From Chiua virens (taxonomy: Eukaryota > Basidiomycota > Agaricomycetes > Boletales > Boletaceae), in the NCBI GenBank assembly GCA_019787685.1, contig JAHNUO010000005.1:992001-1056000 (forward strand): a DNA stretch of 64,000 bases, read 5' to 3'. A model generated the notes under the pieces. It did not search any database and had not been told where the DNA came from. It was given only the letters and a program-made list of their open reading frames with translations. This document shows positions 34,801 to 46,348 of the stretch, piece after piece. Position numbers and translations under genes: made by a program. Numbering within the stretch: position 1 is the first letter of the stretch; each line of letters opens with the position of its first letter.

Positions 34801-36132
34801 GAAGTCGACACGGATGGCTGCTGAGGGGGCTGTGAGGCGGGATGCGGCATGGGACTCCTAACACTACATCAATATATATCATACGAGCACTCTACAATCA
34901 AAAAGACTTACATGTGAGGCACGTTCCCTTGCGGCATGCCATTCGCCAGTTGTTGAGTCACTATGGCGCCATAAGTGGCCAGGAACTTGGCATGCATCTC
35001 CTTCCGATTGTTGAGCTCAGTGCGAAGCTGTGCGAGCTTCTGCTGCATGCCAGGATCCATTGGAGCACCGTTGCGCACGCTCTGCAAGACGGCTTGCAGG
35101 TTGTTCTCGGACTGCGCGATTAGGGCATGTAGATAACTCCTCCTCTCCTGGAACTCGGTCATCGTCATCATCCTCTTCTGAGGATTCTGCTGCGTGTTCC
35201 CAGGCACCATTTGCTGATTGGCGCCAGGCGGACCAATGGGTTGTGCAACGGGATGAGGCGAGCCATGAATCTGCTCCTGGGAAGGTTGCATAGACTGAGG
35301 CGCAAACATATCCACGGCAGTCGATTGACCAGGCGCGTGCTGAGCGCCAAGTCCCGACTGCTGGAGACGAGCCATTTCCTGTTGGCTGAGCATCTTGAGC
35401 TGGCGGTTCACCCCGGCGTTGTTCATCGTGGCATGCATCATAGGGTTCATGTGCAACGCTGGCTTCATTTGCTGCTGGGTATTCATGGGCATGTTGGGGA
35501 AATTGGACGGTATAAAGGACTGGGGCTGGTTGGGTTGGGGATCGTGGAAAACAGGACCCCCTTGGTTCATGCGCTGCGCGTTAAGGGCGAAAGATTGTTG
35601 GATCTGTTGAACAATAGGTTGACCTTGACCATGGGAGAGAGCCTGTCCTCGCGCGAATTCCTGCATCTAAACAAGGAAAAGTCAGTGAACGTAATTACGG
35701 CAAGTGGCATGCTCAGCAAACGGGAGTAACGGGTATACCGAGCGGCGGTGTCGATGAAGAGAAGAAGGGGATTGGCGAAACATATCATTATCATGACCAT
35801 CACATAGAGATAAGACTGCATGTCTTATGAACGTGAGGCGAGAAGATTTTCCCAGAGAAGACATAGTGACGAGAAAAAACGCGCAAGACAAAACTTGCCT
35901 GGTGGTTCATCTGAGAAGTGGCCAAATCGCCGGACTGTTGAGAGCGGTATGGGTTCTGGAGTGAATTCATCTGTTGCCACATACGAGAATGCTCGGGGTT
36001 AGAGAGCATGGAAAGCATCTGAGGGTCGGGCTGCTGGGACTGTGGTGGCTGTTGAGGGATTTGGGATTGTGGTAGGGTGTTGGGCGTGATGTTCTGGGGG
36101 AACATAGGGTACGGGTGAATGCGATCGGCCAT
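31876..36132 (-). CDS. SWI1: SWI1-like ARID subunit of SWI/SNF
   Basis: Six exons (35899-36132, 34912-35666, 34350-34857, 33553-34297, 33340-33503, 31876-33276) give 1268 aa with every phase consistent. A Gln/Pro/Met-rich N-terminus precedes an ARID/BRIGHT DNA-binding domain at about residues 450-550 (RFDSTYTQFCRSQNINPGLR, VDLHQLHVYVMHEGGAQS, then RDMWAVIGGRLGFIQFPG, AQQLQNTYEQYLHHFEHAYI). Then come Gln-rich segments, a helical region (QVEYAHLLELVSKM-like, about residues 750-800), a Pro/Thr-rich tract and an acidic C-terminus. Chromatin remodelling in the nucleus is expected. The first intron (35667-35898, 232 nt, unusually long here) has a GC donor, CAG/GCAAGT. Its large size leaves room for regulation. 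Confidence 0.88.
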
Positions 36133-37626
36133 AATCCAAAAGTCCTGGGTTTAAGTAGGAAGGGGGATGATAGATGTTTTAGGGTGCTGGGAAGCGCTAA
36201 GACGGCCGGGACTTGGTCGACGTATAGAGAGCGACCTTAATGGATGTCCGGGATGGGTGGCCCGTGCGCAATGGCGGGGACGGGGGTGGGCAACAGCGAC
36301 AGCAAGCACAGAGGATGCTGGTGGTGGGAGCGAGGTTGGGGCCGACCTTCCAAACACCTGCTAAGCACAGACCATAACAGACAACGTCGGACTTTGAATT
36401 ATCATCCTCTTGCATACGAAATCCTCCCTATTTTAGTATTCTTAACAACAATTTTATTGCACAAAATATCATCTTATATTCCATGTTTTTATTGATTTTA
36501 TTGATTTTATCCCTCTCCGCGGATAAGTCTTGTCCCTCTGCGCGCCTGTGCATACGCCTCATCAGCCAGACGACGCCGTATCCGCGGTGCCGGACAGCTC
36601 CCCTCGTACCCCCGGTGTCCCCTTAGTCCCGCGCGTATGTTGTTTATTATCTATCAGGATCCCTGCCTCACCCTCCAGCACGCCTCCCCCTCACCCCCGT
36701 GGCGGGGCGTGGAGCATCAGGTGTGAACGTGCGTGCGAAGCTTACCCTGGTTCTCTCCCGCAAGGGGCTTAAGAATGCCTGCTCTTATTTCCCTCTCGGA
36801 TTTTCCATATGCCATTTCATATCCATATTTCGACGGTCGCACAATTGAATTATCCGATTACTTTATAGTGTACGTTTTTTCGTGTCAAACCTGTACCCTG
36901 CGCTGTATCTAACCACGCCGTCACTCACTCACTCACCGCACGCCGTTTTCTTTGGATACCGAAGGCAAGTTAGGCAACTTGACTCAGGAGTGCAGTACAT
37001 ACAACGCAACGGAGAGGTCGTCAAATGTCTACCATCTCACACGCAATAATTCAACAATTATTTATCCATTACTTATATTTTTCTGTGTTAGTTTGACTGA
37101 ACTTTAAAGTGTCCTACATATACACCGCAGTGCATGAGGCAGTGTGTTTCCGTCTATAACGAGGCGCGCGCACTGCACCGCACTGGTCGATTTTATTTTA
37201 TTTAAAGTGAATATATTTTGCGATGCACGGTTTCCAGGTCGTACGTACATATACTCATGTCAATACCAGGTGACTGTGCTAGAGTATTTGGTCGGCCGGA
37301 AATAAGCAGAGACTAGGGATTGCCAAACCAGTAACGTTGTCGCTCGAATGTACCTCGGAATCTATGTGTACTGAATGTAAAGCATGGCGTACAACTGAGT
37401 ATCACCAGGGTGGTAAACTAGTGTAGACATGAAGAAACTGAGTTGTGGAGATGGTGGTGGTATCAGGGAATGCGCGTGGAGTCCTAGATCCTTTTGCCCT
37501 CATGAAACAGATAAAAAAAGGTCGCGAACTTCTAAAGTAGGGAATAGAACCCCTCCATATCCGCGACGTGAAGAAAAAAAAGTGATTGCGTTAGGGTGGC
37601 GCGACGATCCTCCGACAGCACAACTG
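36133..37626. other. 1.5-kb region between two ARID genes
   Basis: It should hold the SWI1-like promoter and the 3' end of the upstream ARID gene. AT-rich patches occur around 36440-36510 and 37040-37200. ORFs are short and unrecognised. No RNA gene is evident. Confidence 0.4.
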
Positions 37627-39147
37627 TCAGTCGGGCTTCCTCTGTTGCTCTGCCATCCGCTTTCGGAGGGTCTCGATGACAGAACTCACGTAGAGATGGT
37701 CAAATTGCTGAAGGCGGTCTCTGTATACCTTCTCCAGGTGAGCGGCGACCTCCGGAGACGATCGCGCCGGCTCAGTAGCCGTCCTGGCCGTTTGAATGAA
37801 CCCGAGCCGCCCCCCAACGACATCCCAAGATTTGCGACCTGATACCTATAATAATAATAAAAGGTCATAGAGTGCAACGCAACAAAGCAACTTAATGACC
37901 GACCCTGGTAAAGCTGCCTTCCTGCATGACCGCGAAATGTAACGAGTATACATCTATCACCGGTTTGTTCACATCTGGCATGACGATGGTCGTATTCATT
38001 TGAATAGATTTTCCCTGACAAAAATGGGTATAAGCTGCGTCAAAGCGGGGTTTGTCGAGCGCGGGGGGGATATAGGAAGCGAGTGCCGCAAATTGCTCTG
38101 GGGTGGGATTAAAGACAATCGGTTGATTGACATTGGTGATAGCTTGGTTTAAGCGCAGTAACAGGTCTTCTCGGCGCTTGATCTCGAACTGTGCCCTTTG
38201 ATATTTGACCGCCCAAGAAGGTTCTTGGGACTGGGTCGTCGAAGGTGTAGCAAATGCACTTGGCACTTGGGCCGACACACCATCGGGCGGACTGGGCGCG
38301 GAGTCAATTTCGGCCGCAAGGTGTGGCTGAGCAGCACGCAACTCGGCCGCAAATTTTCGCCAGGAGTCGATAGACTCTTGGAGCGCTTTGCGACGGTCGA
38401 TGAGTTCAGGTAGCGAGTAGATCTTGGTCGGGATTTGTAGTTGTTGGGTAGCAGGTCCTAACTGGGGCTGCGAGGACGATCGGCGGAGTTGGTGCGCATC
38501 CAAGGAGGCGTCAGAAGGAAGGGGCTGAACAGCGTCTAGAGGGACATGCGACGTTGTCCTGGAATCAATAGACCCCGTTTCCGCGGACGGCCTTTCATAA
38601 AAGCGATTAAAATCGTTTCAAGTCGGCCAAAAATGGGAGCGCGAGTATACCTCTGGTTGGTCCCTGACAGATTAGCTTCCCCGTTGTCGTCTTCATGCAG
38701 TTCGCCATTCTGGGCCAGTTTGATAACCCTGTCGACTCTATCTAACAAGTCTTTCCTACTCCTCGCTTCGCCGCGTACGTGTTGTATCTTGGAAGTTGGG
38801 ATGCCAGATCTAGCGGCCATCAGATGAAGGACGGCATCGTCGATGTGGGAGATCGCTTTTTGAAGGAGAAGGTTGTGCGCACGGAGATTAGATACGAGTT
38901 TCGTGCGCGTTTGTGGGTCGGTCTGTGGTTCTTTCCCATTGGTCACGTCGGAGGACGGGTGAGGCGGTGCCGTGGAAGGACGCGGAGGAACGGCAGAGAG
39001 AGGTGTCGTGGAATATGGTTTGAAAAGCAGCAAGGACGATTCTGGCGTTGGGTTTGGAAGTTCGGTCTTGGGGGATTGAGAGGACACATTTGCGAGTGGC
39101 GTTTGATTGGGAGTATTGTCGGGAGTATCACAGCTGTCTGTGATCAT
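37627..39147 (-). CDS. Second ARID-domain protein
   Basis: Three exons (38651-39147, 37904-38558, 37627-37845) give 456 aa. The C-terminal third is an ARID: KPRFDAAYTHFCQGKSIQMN, VIDVYSLHFAVMQEGSFTR, then GRKSWDVVGGRLGFIQTA, AAHLEKVYRDRLQQFDHLY. The same residues and exon junction occur in the SWI1-like neighbour (intron right after the MHEGGAQS / MQEGSFTR position). The N-terminal part is Pro/Ser-rich with a helical stretch (LRAHNLLLQKAISHIDDAVL) and a central coiled region. It ends shortly after the ARID with ETLRKRMAEQQRKPD and lacks the long tail of SWI1. It is probably a duplicated, shortened relative; whether it joins SWI/SNF is unknown. Confidence 0.85.
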
Positions 39148-39436
39148 GTAGCATGTGGTGTCCTGGAAGCTGGTTGTCAGTCAGTCGGAAATCAGGCTAC
39201 AATGATCGGCATAACTGACGGTAGCAGATGGTTCGAGTATACTTGGTATCGTTGCGGACAGATAAACACGATGCTTTTGGTAGTTAGTACTACACCTTAT
39301 TAGAGGACAGCCACAGAACACGCGTGTACCACACGTCCGAATAATATAAATATGATCGTGGTGACTAAAGCACGTGAATTATGGCGAATACATGGACGAG
39401 AAGGTAGATCATTTCTAAGAAGCTGTAGGTAGGATG

Positions 39437-40684
39437 TTAGAGGGCGGCGCTTCCCGAGCTGCTCTCGTCTTCTGTAGATTTAATTACGATGGCTGGTCCT
39501 GCCTCTAATATAACATCGTCGTCATCGTCATCGTAGTCGACGTCCTCATCTTGTTGGACGTCTTGGTCCGAGTAGAATGAGCCATCTCTGGGAACATATA
39601 TACTTGTGAGGTGGGGAGAGGTAGGTTTCTTAGTAAAGGAACTAGGTCCGATGGCAAGTATAGTGTCGTCGTTGTCCTGGGGCAAGTCCTCTAGCGGGTC
39701 AGCTTCATCGACAACGACGGCAGAAGCTGCTTCGCGCTTGAAGTAATAACGAAGGCCGACAGGGATCAAGACACCCACGACGACGGCGGACAAAAGGAAA
39801 AAGTTCTTCCAAGAAAAGAGGTCAAAATCTGCGGCAGAGGTCATTTCGTCGAGACCACCGCCAATGGTGGTGTGTATGACGGTGGCGCCAAAGACACCAA
39901 GCCATGTGCTTGTCCAAAAGGGGAGGAGAGTGATGCCGACGTGAGGACAGACGATGTTGATGACCCAATGTGGAGGAAGAGGGGCAATGCGGAGGATGAT
40001 GAGAAAAGAGATGATGTTGTCCTTCTGTTGGAGGAGTTTCTCGGCCCACTTGTCAAGATGGGCTTTCCACTTGGGTACGGTTAGGAGGGCGGGACCAAAG
40101 GCAGCACTGATGAAATAACAAAGTGTCGCCCCAGCTGCAATGCAGGTGCATGCGAGGGGGAGCGCGACGGGAACACCCCAGACAGCACCCCCTAGGATGG
40201 AGAGATACATGGAACCAGGGAGCGAGAATGCCTGAATACTGCAAGCGGGTGAGAACGGGGGAAAACAGGGGGAGAGTGACATACAAGAGATAGGTAATGA
40301 CATAACAGACGATGATACGCTCCGGGTAGATATCGCGGTACTTCTTCAACAGGCCGTTGAGCGCCTTGAGATCATCAAATGATTTGGGTATGCGCAGTAG
40401 CGGACGATCGTCGCTAGAGGGAGAGTGAGTACGAAAACACGGGGAACAAAAGGGACGGACGGGTCGAGGGTGGGGAGGGTGAGGAAGAGAGTACCGCCAA
40501 GTAGGAGGGTAGAGAGGAGGAAGAGCGCGGCCATGCGGAGTGCGGCGTTGAAGAGGAGACGAGAAGGGGAAGGACGGTGCTGAGGTTGAACTGCGCCATA
40601 GTCGTCGCCGTGGTCTTGAGTGAGGAGAGGCTGAGATTCTTGCACGGTATCGAGGGTGTACTGAGAGTCGTTCGTGTGTCTCAT
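39437..40684 (-). CDS. VTT-domain (SNARE-associated Golgi / DedA-like) membrane protein
   Basis: Three exons (40461-40684, 40285-40413, 39437-40238) give 384 aa. A soluble N-terminus precedes a helix (MAALFLLSTLLLGGTLFL), then the VTT core: ITYLFIQAFSLPGSMYLSIL, GGAVWGVPVALPLACT, GATLCYFISAAFG, and LRIAPLPPHWVINIVCPHVG with the conserved R-x-x-P-x-P-x-W/F. GATVIHTTIGGGLDEM and a last helix follow, then an acidic tail with a run of Asp residues. The family includes TMEM41/VMP1 (ER lipid scrambling, autophagy) and TVP38. Placement within it is uncertain. It is divergent from the Zn2Cys6 gene over 130 bp. Confidence 0.88.
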
Positions 40685-40814
40685 TTGGTGATGAGAAGGG
40701 AGTAGAAGAGAGAGGGAGATACAATCATAGGTTAAGATCACGTGATTGTACTACAAAGGAACTACTACTAGTAAAGTACTACTGAGACGCGAAGAGGACG
40801 TGAAATGATCAGCG
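40685..40814. promoter_or_regulatory. Shared 130-bp promoter, VTT gene / Zn2Cys6 regulator
   Basis: Divergent start codons are 130 bp apart. The interval contains CACGTG at about 40740-40745, a bHLH-type core, placed between the two genes. Function is not proven. Confidence 0.35.
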
Positions 40815-43800
40815 ATGACACACGTCCTCCCTCACCACTCGGACATTTCTCTCCATTCTGCACTACACATGGACCAGCGTAACCAGCAGCAACAACACAT
40901 TCACTCCCCACAGCAGTCTCAACCCCAAAACACCCTCCACCAACAGCAACAACAGCAGCAGCAGCAACAGCCTTCTCAACAACAGCAAGCGCCCTCCCAG
41001 CAACCCAAGAAACGCAGAAAACCAGACTCCCCCCAGGACGATGTCGCCTCTCCCTCAGAACCACGTCGTCTCCGACGCTCCCATGAGGCTTGCGCGCGAT
41101 GCAGGAGTAAGAAAATTAAGGCAAGTCCCGTCGGTAGTCACCGACCGCAAATCTCCGTTCGCCTGTCTCACTCTCATCCCAAGTGCGATTCAAAGCACCC
41201 AAAGTGCACTGCCTGTGCCACCGCAGGCGTTGCTTGCCAGCAAGAGGACAGACATAGACAGACTCTCACCCTTCGTGGCCATACCGAGTTCATCGAGCGC
41301 CAAATCGCCCTCTGCGACGCTCTTCTCAAACGCCGTCTCCCCGGTTTCAACCTCTCAAATCTCGAAGAGATCTGTGCCCGCGAGGGAATAGAACTCGATG
41401 GCCCTCCTCAGCCCCCTCCTGACTTCCACAGCAACCAGTTTCACCAACATCCAAACGCCCCCCCTCCTCCCTCTCCCTATTACCCTCCCCTCGTCCCCCC
41501 TGGCTATCCCCACCCTGCAGTCCCAATATATGGCCCTTATCCCCCCCACATCCCCATGCCAGGTCCTCCCGGTACCTACGCCCCCCACATGCATCCTGGG
41601 TTCCCACCCCCGCCACCCCAGCACATGCACCCTCCTCCCCAGCCAATCCTGCATCCCTCGCCCCATCAAGTCCCACCTCCACCTCCACCTCCACCTCCGC
41701 ACCCCTCCAATGCCGAGGTCAAGGGTCAGGATCCTCAGTCTCTCGACATGTCTGACACCCCTGTATGTCCACGCCTCATTTTCTTTGCGCCACATACTCA
41801 TCACGTCATCCAGGCTATCGCAAAGAGCTTCGGCGTCCATCCCCTCATCATGGGCGAGAGTCAACTTGCAGCTCAAAATGACAGGGAGGATCTTGCCGTC
41901 GGTTCAAACGGCCTCAATTCTGGTCGTGATCAATACATCACCGACGCATGTGTCCCCCGCAACGCCTCTGCTTGGTTTTCTATCCACATTTCCACTCCAA
42001 ACCCTGGCGCGCCTTCCCAAGGTGTCTCCAAATTCATTATTTGGCTCCCCAAAGACCGCAAAATGGTCAACAGAATCGTTGATGTTTACTTTTCGCATCT
42101 CAACTTCCATCGTCCGGTCTTTTTCCGGTCTGATTTTGAACGCCGGCTCAATGCTCTCTACGATGCCGAAAACCCGCAACACGATCCCGGTTTTATTTGC
42201 AGCATGTATTTCATCCTTGCCCTCGGCACCTTGAGCGAACTCAACCACAAGGCCACCATCGTCGACAATGGCGTCAAGTCCCCCACTGACAGTCCCATCT
42301 CGACTAAGAAGCTTTTACCAAATGAATGGCCGGAGCACTATGAATTCTTTGAGCGTGCCCTCGCAGTCAAGCCCCATCTCCGTGTCACCATCACGAGCCT
42401 CCAAGGCGCTCATATTGCTGCAATGGTACCTGTACACAGAGGTCCGTTTTTCACATCCATTGCCAATCTGCCTCGTCCTGATTCTGTATACAGCGACAAG
42501 GTCGTTCCTTGTGGCGTCTTGTCGGCAGCCTCGTTCGGTTGTCCATCGAGTTGGGTCTCCACCACGATCCCACGTCCCAGAACAATACGTTTACAGAGGA
42601 AGAAGCACAACTGCGGATTCGACTGTGGGGTATCGTCATGGTCCACGATCGCGGGACATCTATCCTGCTTGGCAGACCCCTTGCTATCGCCCCCTCTGAT
42701 TCAAACACACCCCATCCTTCTCGGTCCCTGACAGGCCAACATTTCGATTACTCCGAGCACTTTGTGCTCTCCCATCCTATCGCGGAGATACAAGCCGATA
42801 TCATCAATTCTCTCTATGCCCCTTCCAACAAGAGCGTAGATACCATGATGCGGCACGCAACCCGGATTATCAAGAGCATGACAGAGTTTCGAAGACAGTT
42901 GCCCGAAAGCTACAGATACTACTTTGGCGGGACTGAAGATTGGCCGTTAGAGAAGAGACAGAATCTAGTCCGTGAAATTACGGAAGACCAGGGACTCACT
43001 CTACTCAAACTTTGGATCATGAGAATATTGCTGCTGAGAGCCCTGTTCAGCTTGAAGGAGCTTGACTATATGCATCGCTCGAGAGCGCTTGTTGACGGTG
43101 AGCTCCAATTTTCTTCTTTTTTCAAGACGCTCATTCCTGGTTAGCAATTACCACATCGCACAACATTATCATCGTACACAACCAGCTTATTCGCTTCCCC
43201 GACACTGCGTTTTTTGTCTCTCCGATCCCACTCCACATTGCAGCCATGGTTATCCTGTACGGTCACATGTCGCATTGCGAACGTTTGACCCGGCAAGTCA
43301 TGATTGAAGACGTCTGGATGGCTCTTGACATGTTACCTCGATTCCGGTGGCGCTGGGAACGAAAAGATTTGAACGGTGGTCATCCTTTGATCTCCAAGCT
43401 CGCCGAGAAAGTCCTCAACGTTGACCTTCATTCCGTCGGCCCCCCAAAAGACCCCGTTTTACTCTCTGAGGTTGAGTGGGACACTGAGAATGTTGCTTTG
43501 GGCTCTCCGTCCATGGCCTCTCCCCGACAGGCTCATTTGCAACAACCGCAACAACAAAAGACCCCAACTATGACACATCCGGCATACCAGCCCGAGGCAA
43601 ACATGGGCAACGCTGTGGCTTATGGACCACGGACAGCCTCTCAAAGCACGACGCCTGTCAAGAGCGTTGGGGCACCCGTTACTCCCGGGGCAGTTGGGGA
43701 TAAGCTCGCGGAGATCCCAACAGGCTTGTTCTTCCCCTTCTATCCCGAGAACCCGATGGCTTCCATAGGCACCTCGCATGTGCCTGGATCCAGCGGAGGC

Positions 43801-44016
43801 GGGGGCGTGAACAATGATAATGGTGACTATGCGCAGTTGTTGGCAGCCGCCGCTGCACAGCCTAATGGGCCGCATGGGACCTATGAGTGCCACCCGGCAC
43901 AAGACTCGTACATGCTGGAAGAAATCATTCCAGCACCTGGTTCGGCCAATGGTCATGCCACTGCCGTCTGGATGAATGTTGTGAGTGCTTCACAGGGATT
44001 ATCTCGTCTTCGCTGA
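40815..44016 (+). CDS. Zn2Cys6 transcription factor with fungal-specific TF domain
   Basis: The N-terminus is Gln-rich, then comes a basic segment and the binuclear zinc cluster. Spliced, it reads ACARCRSKKIK + CDSKHPKCTACATAGVAC, i.e. CX2CX6CX6CX2CX6C. This needs removal of a 63-nt GC-AG intron (41121-41183) that is in frame and stop-free. A linker follows (LRGHTEFIERQIALCDALLK), then a Pro/His-rich stretch and the middle homology region (VNRIVDVYFSHLNFHRPVFF, YFILALGTL, ALILLQWYLYTE, GRSLWRLVGSLVRLSIELGL, RIRLWGIVMVHDRGTSILLG). A 51-nt in-frame intron starts at 41764. An extra G at 42405-42406 must be skipped before ALILLQ. The C-terminus is Gly/Ser-rich. It is a nuclear regulator with unknown targets. 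ATG 40869 is an alternative start. Confidence 0.9.
40941..40970 (+). repeat. CAG/CAA (polyglutamine) repeat
   Basis: Ten consecutive Gln codons mixing CAA and CAG lie inside the N-terminus of the Zn2Cys6 regulator, with more Gln around them. A second coding repeat, CCACCT units for polyproline, lies at 41673-41699. Both may vary in length between strains. Confidence 0.75.
41121..41183 (+). other. GC-AG intron inside the zinc-cluster coding sequence
   Basis: The donor is AAG/GCAAGT and the acceptor CCCAAG. The length of 63 nt is divisible by three and has no stop in frame. Retention would lengthen the second spacer of the cluster from 6 to 27 residues and should abolish zinc-cluster folding. 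Confidence 0.85.
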
Positions 44017-45077
44017 TGGACCGGTACTGCGGTACTATTTTTTTCCCGTGTTATGTAGAATCAGAGGAGTGTGCAGTTTTGATGACAAAAAGTCTAAATC
44101 ATTGTGCCTGTCGTTACTCCTTTCGAGTTTTTCTTGGTTTTGTTCTGTGTTCTCGCTAGGTTTCGGTATCCGAGTTCATTGCGCTTTCTCTTGCTTTACC
44201 CTGGACAGTTCTTGTACAGTACATTCTGCAAAAGGCTCTGTCGTTTCTTATTTCTCTTTATACACCAATGTCGACCACTTCTGGGTTGCTTGTTGGTGTT
44301 CTTCCTGCTTGCACTGCGTTCCTGTCTCCAACGTTTCAACACTGCAAGCCTAGTGTATCGCCGTTTAATCATGTAATGCCATGAGCCAAACCAGAAGTAT
44401 AAACGATATATGAAAATCCCCATCGGATAAACAACTTTGGGTTCGAAATGGCGGCGCCGAGGTGGGGCGGCGCACGGACATTCATGTATGTCTATAGAGT
44501 AAATAAAGGGACGGTGACCAACGATCTCTCCGGATCAGAGTCGGAAATCAAGCCTTTCAGAGCCTTGGACTTGATACTGGACAGCGAGCGTGATGCAAGA
44601 CAGCAACGGAATACTAGTGACCAAATGAGCAGGTGATGGGTGACGAAGCGATGGTACGGATGCTAAGGACAGTGTCGCGGCACAACTTGAAGCATTGACA
44701 TTCACAGATAAATGACAATGAGTGAGCACACGACTCGGAGGACAGTCCAGCATCGACGCGTGCGCACAATCAAATGCGAATCGGCGTGGGATGAGCATTC
44801 CGAGAACAACTTGAAGGATTGAAACATTGACATTGAACGTTGTAGGCTGTAGTGCCAGTACTAGTGCAGGTGTAACTTGAGTCTCCAGGATTATCCGACT
44901 TCCGACGCCAACCCCTCAGGGCAGGGTGACTCAGCAGTTTGCAGCTCTGCAGTGAAAAAGTCCAAGTCTTCTTTATATATTTGCTTTTAATCCTTCGAGA
45001 GTCCTACCCGACCTACTAGTAGTAAAAGGTTAAATGAAATAAATGGATACCACGAGGCGCGCCAGCAACCCTAGGGC
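44017..45077. other. Convergent 3' region, no gene recognised
   Basis: 1.06 kb between the stop of the Zn2Cys6 gene and the stop of a J-domain gene. It has T-rich 3' UTR-like sequence at 44030-44350. Frames up to about 120 codons have no recognisable content. Confidence 0.45.
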
Positions 45078-46267
45078 CTAACCTAACACGCGTTCCATCC
45101 TGTCCAGAATCACGTCGATGCCCCTGATGAGCAGGACGACGTGTTTGGGCAACAACGCCGCCTTATCGGATTCCTCGTCCCTGTCGTTCGCGGTGCTCCA
45201 CTGCTCGTCCGCCCACACGTCCTCTTTCCACGCCTCCTGAACAGCCTTTTCGAGCGTGACCGGGAGCGAGAGGGTGATGCGGATCAGTTGGATTGTGAGC
45301 CGGGAGCGGCCTGTGAAGTCGAGATAGGGTAGATGGCGGAAGGCGTATTGGAGTTCGAGCACACGGATGAGTTCGGCGTGGAGGGCGAGGAGACACGCTC
45401 GGCATGCTGTGTGACACGGTGAGATCGCCGAGCATAGCATGAGAAGAGAGGAGAGGGGCTCACTGAGGACGCGACCACGAATGCTTTCGAGGACGGAGAG
45501 CACCTGAGTTGATGTTGTCGTCGCTGAGTTTGAGAGATGGGTTGAGATCACTGATGGCCTCTGAGAAAGAAAAATAAATGTCAGGGGAGAACGTGGGCGC
45601 GTGGGAGACGTACGCAAGAACGTGCGTATCATCTCGAGGTTGCCGTCGAGGTAATCAGCGACGATGCTGAGGAGGACGCCTTTGAGGGTCTCAGTCGGCG
45701 TACCCGTGAGGATGGGCGCGCAAAAAGTCGGATTGGTCGTCGCTTGGGCGGGCGTCGTAGAGGCGTTTGAGGGAGGGTTGAGAGAGGACACCGTAGGCGA
45801 TGGATATGCGCTGGAAGGCATGTGTAGCGTCTGGGTTTCCGGGGCATTTGCTACACGGGGTGAGAAGGGAGAAACAAGGGGAAAAAAAGAGGGGGATACA
45901 CACTCTGGGTGGCAGGCGCGACTGCGGGAGAGATAAGCTCGTCGGAGGGTGAGTCTGTCTAGGGCTAGGAAACGGGGTACGCCGAGGATGTGGTAGAGGT
46001 CGTTGGAGGAGAGGACGTCGGATATCTCGCGGGAGTGGGTGTTTGCCTGGCTCTGTCCAGAGGAGGGTGGCTCGGTGGAAGTCTGGGGGGGGTGGACGAG
46101 GCAGCCAGTCAACGCGTTCGGACTGGATGGTTCCGGTCAGCGCGTATTCGCGATCTTTTGCTGGAGCAAAGATGGGGAAGCGCCAGTAAGCAGAGACTGG
46201 AAGAGAAAGTGAGAAAGACCAGAGAAAAGAGAGAATGCATACCTGGATTAGGGAGATAGGAAAACAT
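45078..46267 (-). CDS. J-domain co-chaperone of unknown class, several single-base frame breaks
   Basis: The first exon, 46243-46267, encodes MFSYLPNPG. Then VSAYWRFP leads into the J domain: SSNDLYHILGVPRFLALDRL, TLRRAYLSRSRACHPD with the HPD motif formed across an intron, then PDATHAFQRISIAYGVLS and KRLYDARPS. After it come ETLKGVLLSIVADYLDGN, AISDLNPSLKLSDDN, SVLESIRGRVL, CRACLLALHAELIRVLE and a helical C-terminus ending LIRGIDVILDRMERVL. It should stimulate an Hsp70; its location is unknown. One surplus base is needed at three places (about 46080-46110, about 45690, about 45490). Because stops are otherwise absent, errors in the assembly are more likely than pseudogenization. Confidence 0.8.
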
Positions 46268-46348
46268 GGTGGAGAGAGCATCGGAGAAAATCACGGTGAA
46301 TGGAAACATTTCAATAAGTGTCACTTTCCTTATCTTATCTTACAATGG

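Noticed and set aside
41355..41876. 173-codon minus-strand frame opposite the Zn2Cys6 gene
   Set aside because: It is the reverse of a Pro/His-rich low-complexity stretch; Gly/Val/Trp bias with no domain.
46080..46112. A 31-nt intron in the J-domain gene
   Set aside because: GTTGAC...CCCAG would restore the frame, but it is shorter than any credible fungal intron; a single surplus base is simpler.
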